DNA of 64,000 nucleotides from the NCBI RefSeq assembly GCF_003688995.1, contig NZ_PENI01000003.1:62001-126000 (forward strand). The letters are read 5' to 3'. The notes beneath the pieces are model-generated. The model was not told the DNA's origin. It was given only the letters and a program-made list of their open reading frames with translations, and ran no database searches. The position numbers were made by a program, and so were the translations under genes. Origin of the DNA: Streptomyces shenzhenensis (GTDB lineage Bacteria; Actinomycetota; Actinomycetes; Streptomycetales; Streptomycetaceae). This document shows, one piece after another, positions 43,880-54,094 of the stretch (positions are counted from its first letter, which is position 1; each line of letters opens with the position of its first letter).

Positions 43880-44503
43880 ATGAGTACGGCGGAGGAGACG
43901 GCCGGCGGCGAGGTCGAGCCGTGGGACCAGGTCACCCCTGACGCGGCCCGGCGGCTGCTCATCGCCGCCGTGGAGGCCTTCGCCGAGCGCGGGTACCACG
44001 CGACGACGACCCGTGACATCGCGGGCCGCGCCGGCATGAGCCCGGCCGCGCTCTACATCCACTACAAGACCAAGGAAGAGCTGCTCCACCGGATCAGCCG
44101 CATCGGCCATGACAAGGCGCTGGACATCCTGCGTACGGCCGCCCGGCGCGAGGGCAGCGCCACGGAGCGGCTCGCCGACGCGGTGAGCTCCTTCGTCCGC
44201 TGGCACGCCGGCCGGCGCACGACCGCCCGGGTCGTGCAGTACGAGCTGGACGCGCTGGGGCCCGACGCCCGCGCGGAGATCCTCGCGCTGCGCCGTCAGG
44301 TCGACGCCGAGGTGCGCGGGATCATCCAGGAGGGCGTGGCGTCCGGTGAGTTCGACGTCCTGGACGTGCGCGGCACGACCCTTGCGGTGCTGTCCCTGTG
44401 CATCGACGTGGCCCGCTGGTTCAACGTGAACGGCCCCCGGACCCCCGAGGAGGTCGGCGCGCTCTACGCCGACCTCGTACTGCGGATGGTCGGGGCCGGG
44501 TAG
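43880..44503 (+). CDS. TetR/AcrR-family regulator (fatty-acid type)
   Basis: The 207-residue protein has an HTH: ARRLLIAAVEAFAERGYHATTTRDIAGRAGMSPAALYIHYKTKEELLHRI. The C-terminal domain (SFVRWHAGRRTTARVVQYELDALGPDARAEI) is of the type seen in regulators of acyl-CoA metabolism such as KstR2-like proteins. An 18-bp operator-like site lies upstream of it and of the convergent maoC gene, so it probably controls both. Confidence 0.88.
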   Translation: MSTAEETAGGEVEPWDQVTPDAARRLLIAAVEAFAERGYHATTTRDIAGRAGMSPAALYIHYKTKEELLHRISRIGHDKALDILRTAARREGSATERLADAVSSFVRWHAGRRTTARVVQYELDALGPDARAEILALRRQVDAEVRGIIQEGVASGEFDVLDVRGTTLAVLSLCIDVARWFNVNGPRTPEEVGALYADLVLRMVGAG

Positions 44504-44534
44504 TCGGCGATCCGGGTCCGCCGGGCGGTGGCGC

Positions 44535-44996
44535 TCAGAGGTAGTAGCGGGAGACCGACTCGGCCACGCAGACCGGTTTGTCGCCGCCCTCGCGCTCCAC
44601 GGTGAAGGCGACGGTCAGCTGGACGCCGCCCGTGACGTCCTCGGCGCCGGTGATCCGCGCGGTGGCGCGCAGCCGGGAGCCGACCGGGACGGGGGCGGGG
44701 AACCGGACCTTGTCGGTGCCGTAGTTGACGCCCATCGTCGCGCCCTCGACGCGCAGCAGCTGCGGGCCGAACAGCGGCAGCAGCGACAGGGTGAGGTACC
44801 CGTGCGCGATGGTCGTGCCGAACGGTCCCGCCGCGGCCTTCTCCGGGTCGACGTGGATCCACTGGTGGTCGCCGGTGGCGTCCGCGAAGAGGTCGATCCG
44901 CTTCTGGTCGATCTCCAGCCAGTCGGTGTACCCCAGCTGCTCGCCCACGGCGGCCTTCAGCTCGTCGGGTGAGGTGAAGATCCTCGGTTCTGCCAT
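44535..44996 (-). CDS. MaoC-like enoyl-CoA hydratase/dehydratase
   Basis: The 153-residue single hot-dog domain has the hydratase motif ATGDHQWIHVDPEKAAAGPFGTTIAHGYL, with catalytic Asp and His in the R-hydratase-2 pattern (D-x4-H). Such enzymes hydrate trans-2-enoyl-CoA or act in fatty acid cycles. ATG at 44996. An operator-like repeat lies 53 bp upstream. No other beta-oxidation gene is adjacent. Confidence 0.92.
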   Translation of the reverse strand: MAEPRIFTSPDELKAAVGEQLGYTDWLEIDQKRIDLFADATGDHQWIHVDPEKAAAGPFGTTIAHGYLTLSLLPLFGPQLLRVEGATMGVNYGTDKVRFPAPVPVGSRLRATARITGAEDVTGGVQLTVAFTVEREGGDKPVCVAESVSRYYL

Positions 44997-45048
44997 GTCC
45001 CTGTCCCGGCCTCTCGCGTATGCACGGAATCTGTGCGGAATCGTCTAC

Positions 45049-45066
45049 GCTGAGCGACTGCTTAGC
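45049..45066 (-). promoter_or_regulatory. TetR operator, copy upstream of maoC
   Basis: Reading leftward GCTAAGCAGTCGCTCAGC (45066-45049), directly followed by the -10-like TAGACG (45047-45042). It shares GCTAAGC-N3-CGCTCA-N-C with the site at 43815. Confidence 0.6.
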
Positions 45067-45130
45067 ATGGTCGCGGTCGGGGGCGATGTCAACGGACCGC
45101 GACGCCGGTGCGGTGAGTAGGCTCTGACGA

Positions 45131-45592
45131 GTGCCCCAGATCCCCGAGAAGATCCATGAGCTGACCGTCGGGCAACTGTCCGCACGCAGCGGCGCCGCCG
45201 TGTCCGCCCTGCACTTCTACGAGTCCAAGGGGCTCATCAGCAGCCGTCGGACCGCCGGCAACCAGCGCCGTTACACCCGGGACACGCTGCGCCGCGTCGC
45301 CTTCGTCCGGGCCGCCCAGCGGGTGGGCATCCCGCTGGCCACGATCCGCCAGGCGCTCGCCGAACTCCCCGAGGAGCGCACCCCGACCCGCGAGGACTGG
45401 GCGCGGCTCTCGCAGGCGTGGCGCTGCGAACTGGACGAGCGCATCGCACAGCTGAACCGGCTCCGCGACCATCTCACCGACTGCATCGGCTGCGGCTGTC
45501 TCTCCCTGGAGAGCTGCGTCCTGTCGAACCCGGACGACGCCTTCGGCGAACGCGGCGCGGGCTCACGCCTGCTGGTGGAACGCCGCCGTTAG
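45131..45592 (+). CDS. soxR: Redox-sensitive regulator SoxR
   Basis: The 153-residue MerR-family protein has [41 protein letters not shown], a dimer helix, and the [2Fe-2S] cluster cysteines [12 protein letters not shown] near residue 120. In Streptomyces, SoxR senses redox-active pigments such as gamma-actinorhodin, and target genes encode reductases and efflux proteins elsewhere in the genome. GTG start at 45131. No soxS is expected in this genus. No target gene is adjacent. Confidence 0.95.
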   Translation: MPQIPEKIHELTVGQLSARSGAAVSALHFYESKGLISSRRTAGNQRRYTRDTLRRVAFVRAAQRVGIPLATIRQALAELPEERTPTREDWARLSQAWRCELDERIAQLNRLRDHLTDCIGCGCLSLESCVLSNPDDAFGERGAGSRLLVERRR

Positions 45593-45686
45593 GCGACTTG
45601 TCGGCGTCAGCGGCACCCGCGCACCGTCGGCGCTCCCGCGCCGCCCGTTGAGGCACACCCGCAGGATGCCGGCCGGCACTGACGCA

Positions 45687-45712
45687 GGGGTGCGGCATCC
45701 CCGGCGCACCCC
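45687..45712. terminator. Hairpin between soxR and the convergent gene
   Basis: Arms GGGGTGCG (45687-45694) and CGCACCCC (45705-45712) pair perfectly around a 10-nt loop, between convergent stops. Confidence 0.5.
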
Positions 45713-45719
45713 CGGTCGG

Positions 45720-46322
45720 TCAGGCCGACATGAGCAGCCGCCCGCGCCGGGCGTATCCCAGCGCCTCGGGCGTGAGGACGGGCCGCGGTACCAGAATCCC
45801 GCAGTCCACGCAGACCGGACCGGACGAGGGTTCGTGGTCCAGGTCGTACTTCCAGAGGAGGCGCTCCCCGCCACACACCGGGCAGGCCGAGCCCGGCGCG
45901 CGCTCAAGGGCGGCGATCAGCCGTCGCAGCACCTCGGCGAGTGGTTCACGGGGGTGGACCCGCGGGTCGTCGCACCACGCGACCCCGAAGCCGCCCCAGG
46001 TCAGCCGGTGCCAGTCGTCCACGCTGCCCGGCCGGCGCAGCCCGTCCTGCTTCTCCTTCCTCCGGCGCTCGGCGAACTCCCCTTCGTAGCCGAGCCAGAC
46101 CGCCCGGGCCTCCTCCAACTCCTCCAGTGCGGCCACGAGACGCACTGGATCGGGGGAACGGTCCTCGGGGTCGAACCCGGCCCGGGAGCACAGATGGTCC
46201 CAGGTCGCCCTGTGCCCATAAGGGGCGAACCGCTCAAGGCACTTGCGCAGCGAGTAGCGCCGCAGCGCCAGGTCGCACCGCGGGTCGCGCACCTGTCTCG
46301 CCAGACTCCGGAAACCGGCCAT
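45720..46322 (-). CDS. Hypothetical protein with C-terminal zinc ribbon
   Basis: The 200-residue protein has no recognised domain in its first 150 residues, which are mostly helical and charged. The C-terminus has CPVCGGERLLW and, 25 residues on, CVDCGILVPRP, a four-cysteine zinc ribbon. Repeated Trp/Asp-rich stretch DDWHRLTWGGFGVAWCDDPRV is distinctive. A nucleic-acid or protein-binding role is possible. ATG at 46322 with AGGTGCAGG. Confidence 0.6.
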   Translation of the reverse strand: MAGFRSLARQVRDPRCDLALRRYSLRKCLERFAPYGHRATWDHLCSRAGFDPEDRSPDPVRLVAALEELEEARAVWLGYEGEFAERRRKEKQDGLRRPGSVDDWHRLTWGGFGVAWCDDPRVHPREPLAEVLRRLIAALERAPGSACPVCGGERLLWKYDLDHEPSSGPVCVDCGILVPRPVLTPEALGYARRGRLLMSA

Positions 46323-46337
46323 CGCCCTGCACCTCCG

Positions 46338-46451
46338 TCACACCTGCACCTGTACTTCGGTCACTTCGGCGTCGTCGTACGGACTTCGCGCGACGTCGCC
46401 GAATAGACGTGTCGATACGCGATTCGGCTCCATCCGATTTCCGATGTCCGC
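46338..46451 (-). CDS. Possible small upstream ORF
   Basis: A 37-residue frame (MADIGNRMEPNRVSTRLFGD... to VTEVQVQV) ends 15 bp before the hypothetical gene at 45720-46322 and has a modest GGGGGCGCC before its ATG. Base composition here drops in GC with unusual codons (ATA-free but GTA, GAA, AAT rich). No similarity recognised; it may be leader sequence. Confidence 0.25.
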   Translation of the reverse strand, partial: ADIGNRMEPNRVSTRLFGDVARSPYDDAEVTEVQVQV

Positions 46452-46575
46452 CATAAGGCGCCCCCGGTTGACGCGGACAACGGCTGCGGCGACTCCGAAA
46501 AGTGACGCATGTTCATCTTCAATGTCGGGGATACCGGCGGTAACGTCCGGCCCACCCCCGTCGGTAGGAGCTGCC

Positions 46576-49380
46576 ATGCCCTGGCGCACCCCACGCAACG
46601 TGTTGTTCCACAGACTGAGAACTCCCGGCAGCCGCACCGGGTTCCTGAAGACGGCGTCCGTATGTGCTCTGCTGGCCGGTCTGCTGTCCCCGCTCACCCA
46701 GCAGGCGGCGGCCGCCGAGCCGGCGGCGGTGCAGGCCACGGCCGCCGACGACTACTGCGGCGGGCAGTGTTCCGACATCCTGCCGCCCGGCCAGAACGGC
46801 AACGCGACCCTCGTCCAGATCCTCCTCAACCAGGCCTTCGGCACCCAGCCCGACCATGCCGAGGACCAGCTCGGTCCCTATGCCGACCTGGCCACGGGCT
46901 ACTCCGCGCTCACCGACGCGAAGATCAACACCTTCTTCAACGACGCCTCGTTCGGAGTACCCGCCGACCAGGTCGCCGCCACCGAGAAGCCGGCCGGCCG
47001 CACCGACGTGACGATCGTCCGGGACAAGAGGACCGGAGTCCCGCACATCACCGGCACCACCCGGTACGGCACCGAATTCGGCGCCGGCTACGCCGCGGCC
47101 CAGGACCGGCTGTGGCTGATGGACGTCTTCCGGCACGTCGGCCGCGGCCAATTGACCTCGTTCGCCGGCGGCGCCGCCGCCAACCAGGGCCTTGAACAGC
47201 AGTTCTACCGCAACGCCCCCTACACCGAAGCGGATCTGCAGGCCCAGATCGACAACGCCGTCGCCCAGAACGGCGACCGCGGCCGGCAGGCCATCGCCGA
47301 TGTCAACGCCTACATCGACGGCATCAACGCCTACATCGACGCCTCCGACAGCGGCCGCTACTTCCCCGGCGAGTACGTGCTGACCGGCCACAAGGACTCC
47401 ATCACCAACGCCGGCACCATCGAGCACTTCAAGGTCACCGACCTGGTGGCGCTCGCCTCCGTCATCGGCGCACTGTTCGGCGCCGGCGGTGGCGGCGAGG
47501 TCGACAACGCGCTCTCCCTGATCGCCGCCCAGTCCAAGTACGGCGTCGAGGAGGGCACCCGGGTCTGGGAGTCCTTCCGCGAGCGCAACGACCCCGAGGC
47601 CGTCCTCACCCTCCACAACGGCGAGAGCTTCCCGTACGGCACCAGGCCCGCCGACCCGAAGGGCGCGGCCCTGCCCGACGCCGGCTCGGTGACCCAGGAG
47701 CCCCTGGTCCACGACCGCACCGGCAGCGCCGCCACCGCGAGCGCCGACGGCGCCTCCACCGAGGCCGCGAGGACGGCGGTCGGCTCCGCCCGGCGCGGCA
47801 TGTCCAACGCCCTGGTGGTGAGCGGCGAGCACACGGCCGGCGGCCACCCGATCGCCGTCTTCGGCCCGCAGACCGGCTACTTCGCACCCCAGCTGCTCCT
47901 GCTCCAGGAGATCCAGGGCCCCGGCATCAGCGCCCGCGGCGCCTCCTTCGCGGGCCTGAGCATGTACGTCGAGCTGGGCCGCGGCCAGGACTACGCGTGG
48001 AGCGCCACCACCTCCGGCCAGGACATCATCGACACCTACGCGGTCGAGCTGTGCCAGGACGACTACCACTACCTGTACCGCGGCACCTGCACCGCCATGG
48101 AGAAGGTCGAGCAGAAGAACGCCTGGAAGCCGACCGTGGCCGACGGCACCGCGGCCGGTTCGTACACCATGCGGGTCTGGCGGACCGAGTACGGACCGGT
48201 GGCGTACCGGGCGACCGTCGGCGGCAAGAAGGTCGCCTACACCACCCTGCGCTCCTCCTACCTGCACGAGGTCGACTCGATCATCGGCTTCCAGATGCTG
48301 AACGACCCGGACTATCTCAAGGGTCCCGAGGACTTCCAGACCGCGGCGCAGCACATCAACTACACCTTCAACTGGTTCTACGCCGACTCCCGGCACACCG
48401 CGTACTACAACAGCGGCAGCAACCCGGTGCGGGCGAGCGGCGTGGACGCCGAGTTCCCGGTGTGGGCGCAGCCCGCGTACGAGTGGCGCGGCTGGGACCC
48501 GGCGGCCAACACGGCCGCCTACACGCCGCCCGCCGAGCACCCCCACTCCGTCGACCAGGACTACTACATCTCCTGGAACAACAAGCAGGCCGAGGACTAC
48601 GCGGCCGCGCCCTGGGGCGAGGGGTCGGTGCACCGCGGCAACCTCCTCGACGACCGGGTGAAGAAGCTGGTCCAGGCCGGCGGGGTCACCCGGACATCGC
48701 TGGTGAAGGCGATGGCGGACGCGGGGCTCGCCGATCTGCGTGCCGAGGGCGTGCTGCCGGACCTGCTGAAGGTGATCAACAGCTCGACGGTCACCGACGC
48801 CACGGCCGCGGCGGCGGTGAGCAAGCTCCAGACGTGGGTGAGCGCCGGCGCCAAACGCACGGAGACATCGGCGGGTTCGAAGCGGTATGCGAACGCCGAC
48901 GCCATCCGGATCCTGGACGCCTGGTGGCCGCTGCTGGTGAAGGCCCAGTTCGAACCCGGTCTGGGCAGCGACCTGTACACCGCGTTCACGGCCAACCTGC
49001 CGGTGGACGAGGCGCCGTCGGCCGGGCACGGCCCGACCGGGTCGCACGCGGGAAGCGCCTTCCAGTACGGCTGGTGGAGCTATGTCGACAAGGACATCCG
49101 GGCGGTGCTCGGCGAACCCGTGCAGGGACCGCTCGCCGGGAAGTACTGCGGCGGCGGCAGCCTCACCTCCTGCCGGGACATCCTGATCAGCACGCTCAAG
49201 CAGGCGGCCGGGCTGACCGCCGGCCAGGTCTACCCCGGCGACGACCAGTGCTCGGCGGGCGACCAGTGGTGCGCCGACTCGATCGTCCAGCGCACCCTGG
49301 GCGGCATCAAGCACGGCAACATCAGCTGGCAGAACCGGCCGACCTACCAGCAGGTGGTGGAGTTCACCGCGCACCGGTGA
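46576..49380 (+). CDS. Secreted penicillin acylase-family Ntn hydrolase
   Basis: The 934-residue precursor has a signal peptide (ASVCALLAGLLSPLTQQAAAA). The alpha region includes VTIVRDKRTGVPHITGTTRYG and GAGYAAAQDRLWLMDVFRHVGRG. The autocleavage site is at RRGMSNALVV, making Ser410 the N-terminal nucleophile of the beta chain. QTGYFAPQLLLLQEIQGPGI continues the family pattern. Relatives cleave acyl-homoserine lactones, beta-lactams or lipopeptide acyl chains such as aculeacin; this subgroup is probably an acyl-amide hydrolase. ATG at 46576 with TAGGAG. A perfect terminator follows. Confidence 0.92.
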   Translation: MPWRTPRNVLFHRLRTPGSRTGFLKTASVCALLAGLLSPLTQQAAAAEPAAVQATAADDYCGGQCSDILPPGQNGNATLVQILLNQAFGTQPDHAEDQLGPYADLATGYSALTDAKINTFFNDASFGVPADQVAATEKPAGRTDVTIVRDKRTGVPHITGTTRYGTEFGAGYAAAQDRLWLMDVFRHVGRGQLTSFAGGAAANQGLEQQFYRNAPYTEADLQAQIDNAVAQNGDRGRQAIADVNAYIDGINAYIDASDSGRYFPGEYVLTGHKDSITNAGTIEHFKVTDLVALASVIGALFGAGGGGEVDNALSLIAAQSKYGVEEGTRVWESFRERNDPEAVLTLHNGESFPYGTRPADPKGAALPDAGSVTQEPLVHDRTGSAATASADGASTEAARTAVGSARRGMSNALVVSGEHTAGGHPIAVFGPQTGYFAPQLLLLQEIQGPGISARGASFAGLSMYVELGRGQDYAWSATTSGQDIIDTYAVELCQDDYHYLYRGTCTAMEKVEQKNAWKPTVADGTAAGSYTMRVWRTEYGPVAYRATVGGKKVAYTTLRSSYLHEVDSIIGFQMLNDPDYLKGPEDFQTAAQHINYTFNWFYADSRHTAYYNSGSNPVRASGVDAEFPVWAQPAYEWRGWDPAANTAAYTPPAEHPHSVDQDYYISWNNKQAEDYAAAPWGEGSVHRGNLLDDRVKKLVQAGGVTRTSLVKAMADAGLADLRAEGVLPDLLKVINSSTVTDATAAAAVSKLQTWVSAGAKRTETSAGSKRYANADAIRILDAWWPLLVKAQFEPGLGSDLYTAFTANLPVDEAPSAGHGPTGSHAGSAFQYGWWSYVDKDIRAVLGEPVQGPLAGKYCGGGSLTSCRDILISTLKQAAGLTAGQVYPGDDQCSAGDQWCADSIVQRTLGGIKHGNISWQNRPTYQQVVEFTAHR

Positions 49381-49385
49381 GCTGA

Positions 49386-49418
49386 CGGCGGCGGGCCGCG
49401 CGACGCGGCCCGCCGCCG
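49386..49418 (+). terminator. Perfect hairpin terminator after acylase gene
   Basis: CGGCGGCGGGCCGCG (49386-49400) and its exact reverse complement (49404-49418) are separated by CGA, 5 bp after the stop. The remaining gap to 49667 holds no gene. Confidence 0.85.
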
Positions 49419-49667
49419 GTACCACCCGCGCCCACTCGGGCTGCCCGAGGTCGCAGTGTCCCCGGCCGCCCGGCCGCCGCGCCGGACCACCACCGCCGCG
49501 TCGACGTTCACGCGCCCCGACGAGGAGCGGCTCGCTCGGGGCCTGGGCGAGTGGCCACGCGCGCGTACCCGGTCCGCCTGCGCACCCCGTCGTGCTCCCT
49601 CGTCCTCCGAGCGGTGCGCTGTGCGGGCATCGTCCCGCCACCGGGCGGGCCGGTCAGCCGCCGGGGC

Positions 49668-50906
49668 TCACCTGTAGTGGAGATACTCCCCGCGCACCCT
49701 GCGGAACGCCGCCAACTCCCGCTGCCAGGCGCCGGCCACCTCGTCCGGTCCCGCGCCCGCGTCGATCATCGTGCGCACCTGCGCGGAGCCGGTGAGCTTG
49801 TCGATCCAGTCGTCGGAGCGCCAGGCGAAGCCGCTCCAGACCCGTCTGGCGGTCACCAGGAGCGCGATCCCGGTGCGCACCGGGTCGTACGCGGCCCGGT
49901 CGTGGACGTGGATCTGTACGCCGCCGACGGTCGTGCCCTGGAACTTGGAGAAGGCGGGAGCGAAGTAGGCCTCCCGGAACCGCACGCCCGGCAGCCCGAG
50001 TTCGCCGGCCGCGGCGGCCCACCGTCCGTCGATGCCGTCCGCGCCGAGCAGTTCGAAGGGCCGGGTCGTGCCGCGCCCCTCCGACAGGTTCGTCCCCTCG
50101 AAGAGACAGGTCCCCGAGTACACCAACGCGGTGTCCGGCGTCGGCATGTTCGGGCTCGGCGGCACCCAGGGCAGTCCGGTCGCGTCGTAGAAGTCCGACC
50201 GCCGCCAGCCCGTCATCAGGACGGTCTCCAGGGGCACCGGCGTGCTCAGGAACTCCGCGTTGAACAGCCGGGCCAGTTCGGCGACCGTCATCCCGTGCGC
50301 CTGGGCGATCGGCTGCCGGCCGACGAAGGTGGCGAACTCCCGGTGCAGCACCGGTCCCTGGGCGGAGCGTCCGGTCACCGGGTTGGGCCGGTCCAGCACC
50401 ACGAACCGCTTGCCCGCGAGCGCCGCCGCCTCCATGCAGTCGTACAGGGTCCAGATGTACGTGTAGAAGCGGGCGCCCACGTCCTGGATGTCGAAGACGA
50501 CCGTGTCCACTCCGGAGGCGGTGAACACGTCGGCGAGCGGCCGGCCGCTCTTCAGGTAGGTGTCGTAGACCGGCAGCCCGGTCGCCGGGTCGTCGTGGCG
50601 TCCCTCGGAGCCGCCCGCCTGCGCGGTGCCGCGAAAACCGTGCTCGGGGCCGAAGACGGCGGTGAGGGACACCCGGGGGTCGGCGTGCATGACGTCGACG
50701 ATGTGCCGGGCGTCCCGGGTGATGCCGGTCGGGTTGGTGACGATGCCGACACGCCGGCCGCCGAGGAGCGCGTAGCCGTCCGCGGCGAGGCGCTCGAACC
50801 CGGTGCGCAGCGGCCCGCGGCCGTCCTCGGCGGCCGCGGCGGGCGCGCCGGACACGGCCGCCGCCGTGGTCGCCGCCGCGAGGAGACTCCGTCTGGACAG
50901 GTGCAT
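49668..50906 (-). CDS. DUF1343 exo-beta-N-acetylmuramidase (NamZ-type)
   Basis: The 412-residue protein has a Tat-like signal (MHLSRRSLLAAATTAAAVSG). Family motifs are ADGYALLGGRRVGIVTNPTGI, FGPEHGFRG, YDTYLKSGRPLADVF and FDIQDVGARFYTYIWTLYDCMEAA. The Bacillus member NamZ (YbbC) removes terminal MurNAc from peptidoglycan fragments (GH171). It should therefore act on wall-turnover products outside the cell. ATG at 50906. No co-directional partner. Confidence 0.85.
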   Translation of the reverse strand: MHLSRRSLLAAATTAAAVSGAPAAAAEDGRGPLRTGFERLAADGYALLGGRRVGIVTNPTGITRDARHIVDVMHADPRVSLTAVFGPEHGFRGTAQAGGSEGRHDDPATGLPVYDTYLKSGRPLADVFTASGVDTVVFDIQDVGARFYTYIWTLYDCMEAAALAGKRFVVLDRPNPVTGRSAQGPVLHREFATFVGRQPIAQAHGMTVAELARLFNAEFLSTPVPLETVLMTGWRRSDFYDATGLPWVPPSPNMPTPDTALVYSGTCLFEGTNLSEGRGTTRPFELLGADGIDGRWAAAAGELGLPGVRFREAYFAPAFSKFQGTTVGGVQIHVHDRAAYDPVRTGIALLVTARRVWSGFAWRSDDWIDKLTGSAQVRTMIDAGAGPDEVAGAWQRELAAFRRVRGEYLHYR

Positions 50907-51067
50907 GGGGCGACCTCCGTGATCGATGTTGGCATGGGCACGCTATGCGCGTCCCGGCGTGGTCCGGAAGGTGCGGGGCGCCCGTGCCGGGCCGGGCCCG
51001 TGCCGCGAAGCCGCTCCCGGGCACGGTCCCGCGCCCCCGACGTGTCGCGGTCGCTCTTTCCCGTCAA

Positions 51068-51086
51068 CATACCGACCGGTTAGTGT
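51068..51086 (+). promoter_or_regulatory. TetR operator over the promoter of the SDR-ligase-TetR unit
   Basis: CATACCGACCGGTTAGTGT, with TAGTGT (51081-51086) acting as -10. The first 13 bases are the same as in the site before the kinase gene at 55159-55177 read leftward. Confidence 0.65.
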
Positions 51087-51137
51087 GGCACCGCAGGAGC
51101 CGGTTCGTGTCGTGTCCGGTCGGGTCGAAGGAGACCG

Positions 51138-51902
51138 ATGGTGGAAGCCGTGCAGGACGCCGGAGTCGTCGTCACCGGGGCGGGCGGCGGGATCGGGGCC
51201 GCGCTCGCCCGCCGGTTCGCCGCCGCGGGCGCCCGGGTCGTCGTGAACGACCTCGACGCGGACCGGGCCGGGGCGGTCGCCGACGAGATCGGCGGCATCG
51301 CGGTCCCCGGCGACGCGTCGACGACCGTCGCCGCCGCCCGGGACGCGCTGGGCGGCACGGTCGACATCTACTGCGCCAACGCGGGGCTCGGCTCGGGCGG
51401 TTCTGAGGCCGCGCCCGAGGACGTCTGGGCACGGGCCTGGGACGTCAACGTCATGGCGCACGTACGCGCCGCCCACGCGCTGCTCCCCGGCTGGCTGGAG
51501 CGCGGTGCCGGCCGCTTCGTCTCCACCGTCTCCGCCGCCGGCCTCCTCACCATGATCGGCGCCGCCCCGTACAGCGTCACCAAGCACGGCGCGTACGCCT
51601 TCGCCGAGTGGCTGTCGCTGACCTACCGGCACCGCGGCCTGAAGGTCCACGCCATCTGCCCGCAGGGCGTCCGCACCGACATGCTGACCGCCACCGGCAG
51701 CGCGGGCGACCTGGTGCTCAGGCCGACTGCGATCGAGCCGGAGGACGTCGCGGACGCCCTGTTCGAGGGTATCGAGGAGGACCGCTTCCTGATCCTGCCG
51801 CACCCGGAGGTCGCCGACCACTACCGGCTCCGGGCCACCGACCCGGACCGCTGGCTGTCCCGCATGAACCACCTCCAGCACACCTGGGAGACGAACCGAT
51901 GA
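51138..51902 (+). CDS. SDR-family oxidoreductase (LvaD-like context)
   Basis: The 254-residue protein has cofactor motif VVTGAGGGIGAAL, catalytic Ser in STVSAAG and Tyr-Lys in APYSVTKHGAYAF, and YCANAGLG for NNAG. It oxidises or reduces a hydroxyacyl or keto substrate with NAD(P). ATG at 51138 with AAGGAGA. Its stop overlaps the start of a ligase remnant (ATGA). In the Pseudomonas lva cluster an SDR, an acyl-CoA ligase, an acyl-CoA dehydrogenase and an APH-type kinase occur together, as here. Confidence 0.88.
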   Translation: MVEAVQDAGVVVTGAGGGIGAALARRFAAAGARVVVNDLDADRAGAVADEIGGIAVPGDASTTVAAARDALGGTVDIYCANAGLGSGGSEAAPEDVWARAWDVNVMAHVRAAHALLPGWLERGAGRFVSTVSAAGLLTMIGAAPYSVTKHGAYAFAEWLSLTYRHRGLKVHAICPQGVRTDMLTATGSAGDLVLRPTAIEPEDVADALFEGIEEDRFLILPHPEVADHYRLRATDPDRWLSRMNHLQHTWETNR

Positions 51903-51997
51903 CCGGCTCCCACGAGATCCTGCCGGATCCGCCCAGGGCAGCAGGTGGAAAGATCCTCCGTCGGGAACTTCGTTCCCGCGCGCACGACAGCCAGTGA
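51899..51997 (+). pseudogene. Remnant of an acyl-CoA synthetase (C-terminal tail, 32 codons)
   Basis: The frame opens at an ATG overlapping the SDR stop and reads ILPDPPRAAGGKILRRELRS before ending. This is the A10 motif of AMP-binding ligases (PRTxxGKILRREL), including the catalytic lysine, normally the last 20 residues of a protein of 500 or more. The first seven codons keep a normal start position. The most economical reading is an in-frame internal deletion of about 1.5 kb that kept start and end. The remnant itself cannot activate acids. Confidence 0.8.
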
Positions 51998-52024
51998 AGC
52001 ACCACGGAAAGGCAGGTGGCGGCA

Positions 52025-52621
52025 GTGCCCAGGACGACGACGGACGGCGACGGGACTCCCGTCCCGCAGCGGCTGCTCGCCGCCGCCACACGGCTCTTCG
52101 CCGAGCAGGGCTACGACCGCACCTCGGTGCAGGAGATCGTCGAGGCGGCCGGTGTCACCAAGGGAGCGCTCTACCACTACTTCGGCTCCAAGGACGACCT
52201 GCTGCACGAGATCTACGCCCGCGTGCTGCGCGTCCAGCAGGAGCGCCTCGACGCCTTCGCGAATGCCGACGAACCGGTCGAGAAACGGCTGCGGGCGGCG
52301 GCGGCCGACGTCGTCGTCACCACGATCGAGAACCTCGACGACGCGTCGATCTTCTTCCGGTCCATGCAGCATCTCAGCCCCGAGAAGAACAAGCAGGTGC
52401 GTGCCGAGCGCCGGCGCTACCACGAACGCTTCCGTGCGCTCGTCGAGGAGGGGCAGCGGGAGGGCGTCTTCTCCACGGTGACCCCGGCCGACCTGGTGGC
52501 GGACTACCACTTCGGCTCGGTCCATCACCTGTCGACGTGGTACCGGCCGAACGGCCCGCTCACCCCTCAGCAGGTCGCCGACCATCTGGCGGATCTGCTG
52601 CTGCGGGCGCTGCGGCCTTGA
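52025..52621 (+). CDS. TetR/AcrR-family regulator of the acyl-CoA cluster
   Basis: The 198-residue protein has an HTH: PQRLLAAATRLFAEQGYDRTSVQEIVEAAGVTKGALYHYFGSKDDLLHEI. The C-terminal domain (VVVTTIENLDDASIFFRSMQHLSPEK) resembles TetR regulators of fatty-acid metabolism. GTG at 52025 (MPRTTTDG...) is chosen; GTG at 52016 with GGAAAGG is possible. Two related operator sequences flank the cluster at 51068 and 55159, and this is the only regulator between them. Confidence 0.88.
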   Translation: MPRTTTDGDGTPVPQRLLAAATRLFAEQGYDRTSVQEIVEAAGVTKGALYHYFGSKDDLLHEIYARVLRVQQERLDAFANADEPVEKRLRAAAADVVVTTIENLDDASIFFRSMQHLSPEKNKQVRAERRRYHERFRALVEEGQREGVFSTVTPADLVADYHFGSVHHLSTWYRPNGPLTPQQVADHLADLLLRALRP

Positions 52622-52654
52622 CGTGCGCGGTGCGAATTTGGCGGGGCTGTTCTG

Positions 52655-52870
52655 TCGTCTGTCGTGTGCGGCTGCGTCGTGGTTGATCGCGCAGTTCCCC
52701 GCGCCCCTTTGGGGCGCGTTGTCGGACTGTGGCTTTCGCGTGGTGTAGGCGCGTGGTGATGGCCGTCTGTCGTGTGCGGCTGCGTCGTGGCTGGTCGCGC
52801 AGTTCCCCGCGCCCCTTTGGGGCACGTTGTCGTGGTCGCGTAGTTCCTCGTGCCCCTTTGGGGCGCGTTG
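52655..52870. repeat. Three more copies of the double-hairpin repeat, opposite orientation (gap 52622-52870)
   Basis: Copies at about 52655-52720, 52762-52823 and 52831-52870 contain GCAGTTCCCCGCGCCCCTTT and GGGGC, preceded in the first two by GCTGCGTCGTGG. This is the reverse complement of the repeats at 36281-36582. The array lies between the TetR and acyl-CoA dehydrogenase stops. Confidence 0.85.
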
Positions 52871-54088
<1,218 letters not shown>

Positions 54089-54094
54089 GACCGG

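Noticed and set aside
46338..46739. Minus-strand frame of 133 codons before the acylase gene
   Set aside because: Its first half lies opposite the acylase signal peptide region and has no ribosome site; only the last 37 codons are kept as a low-confidence small frame.
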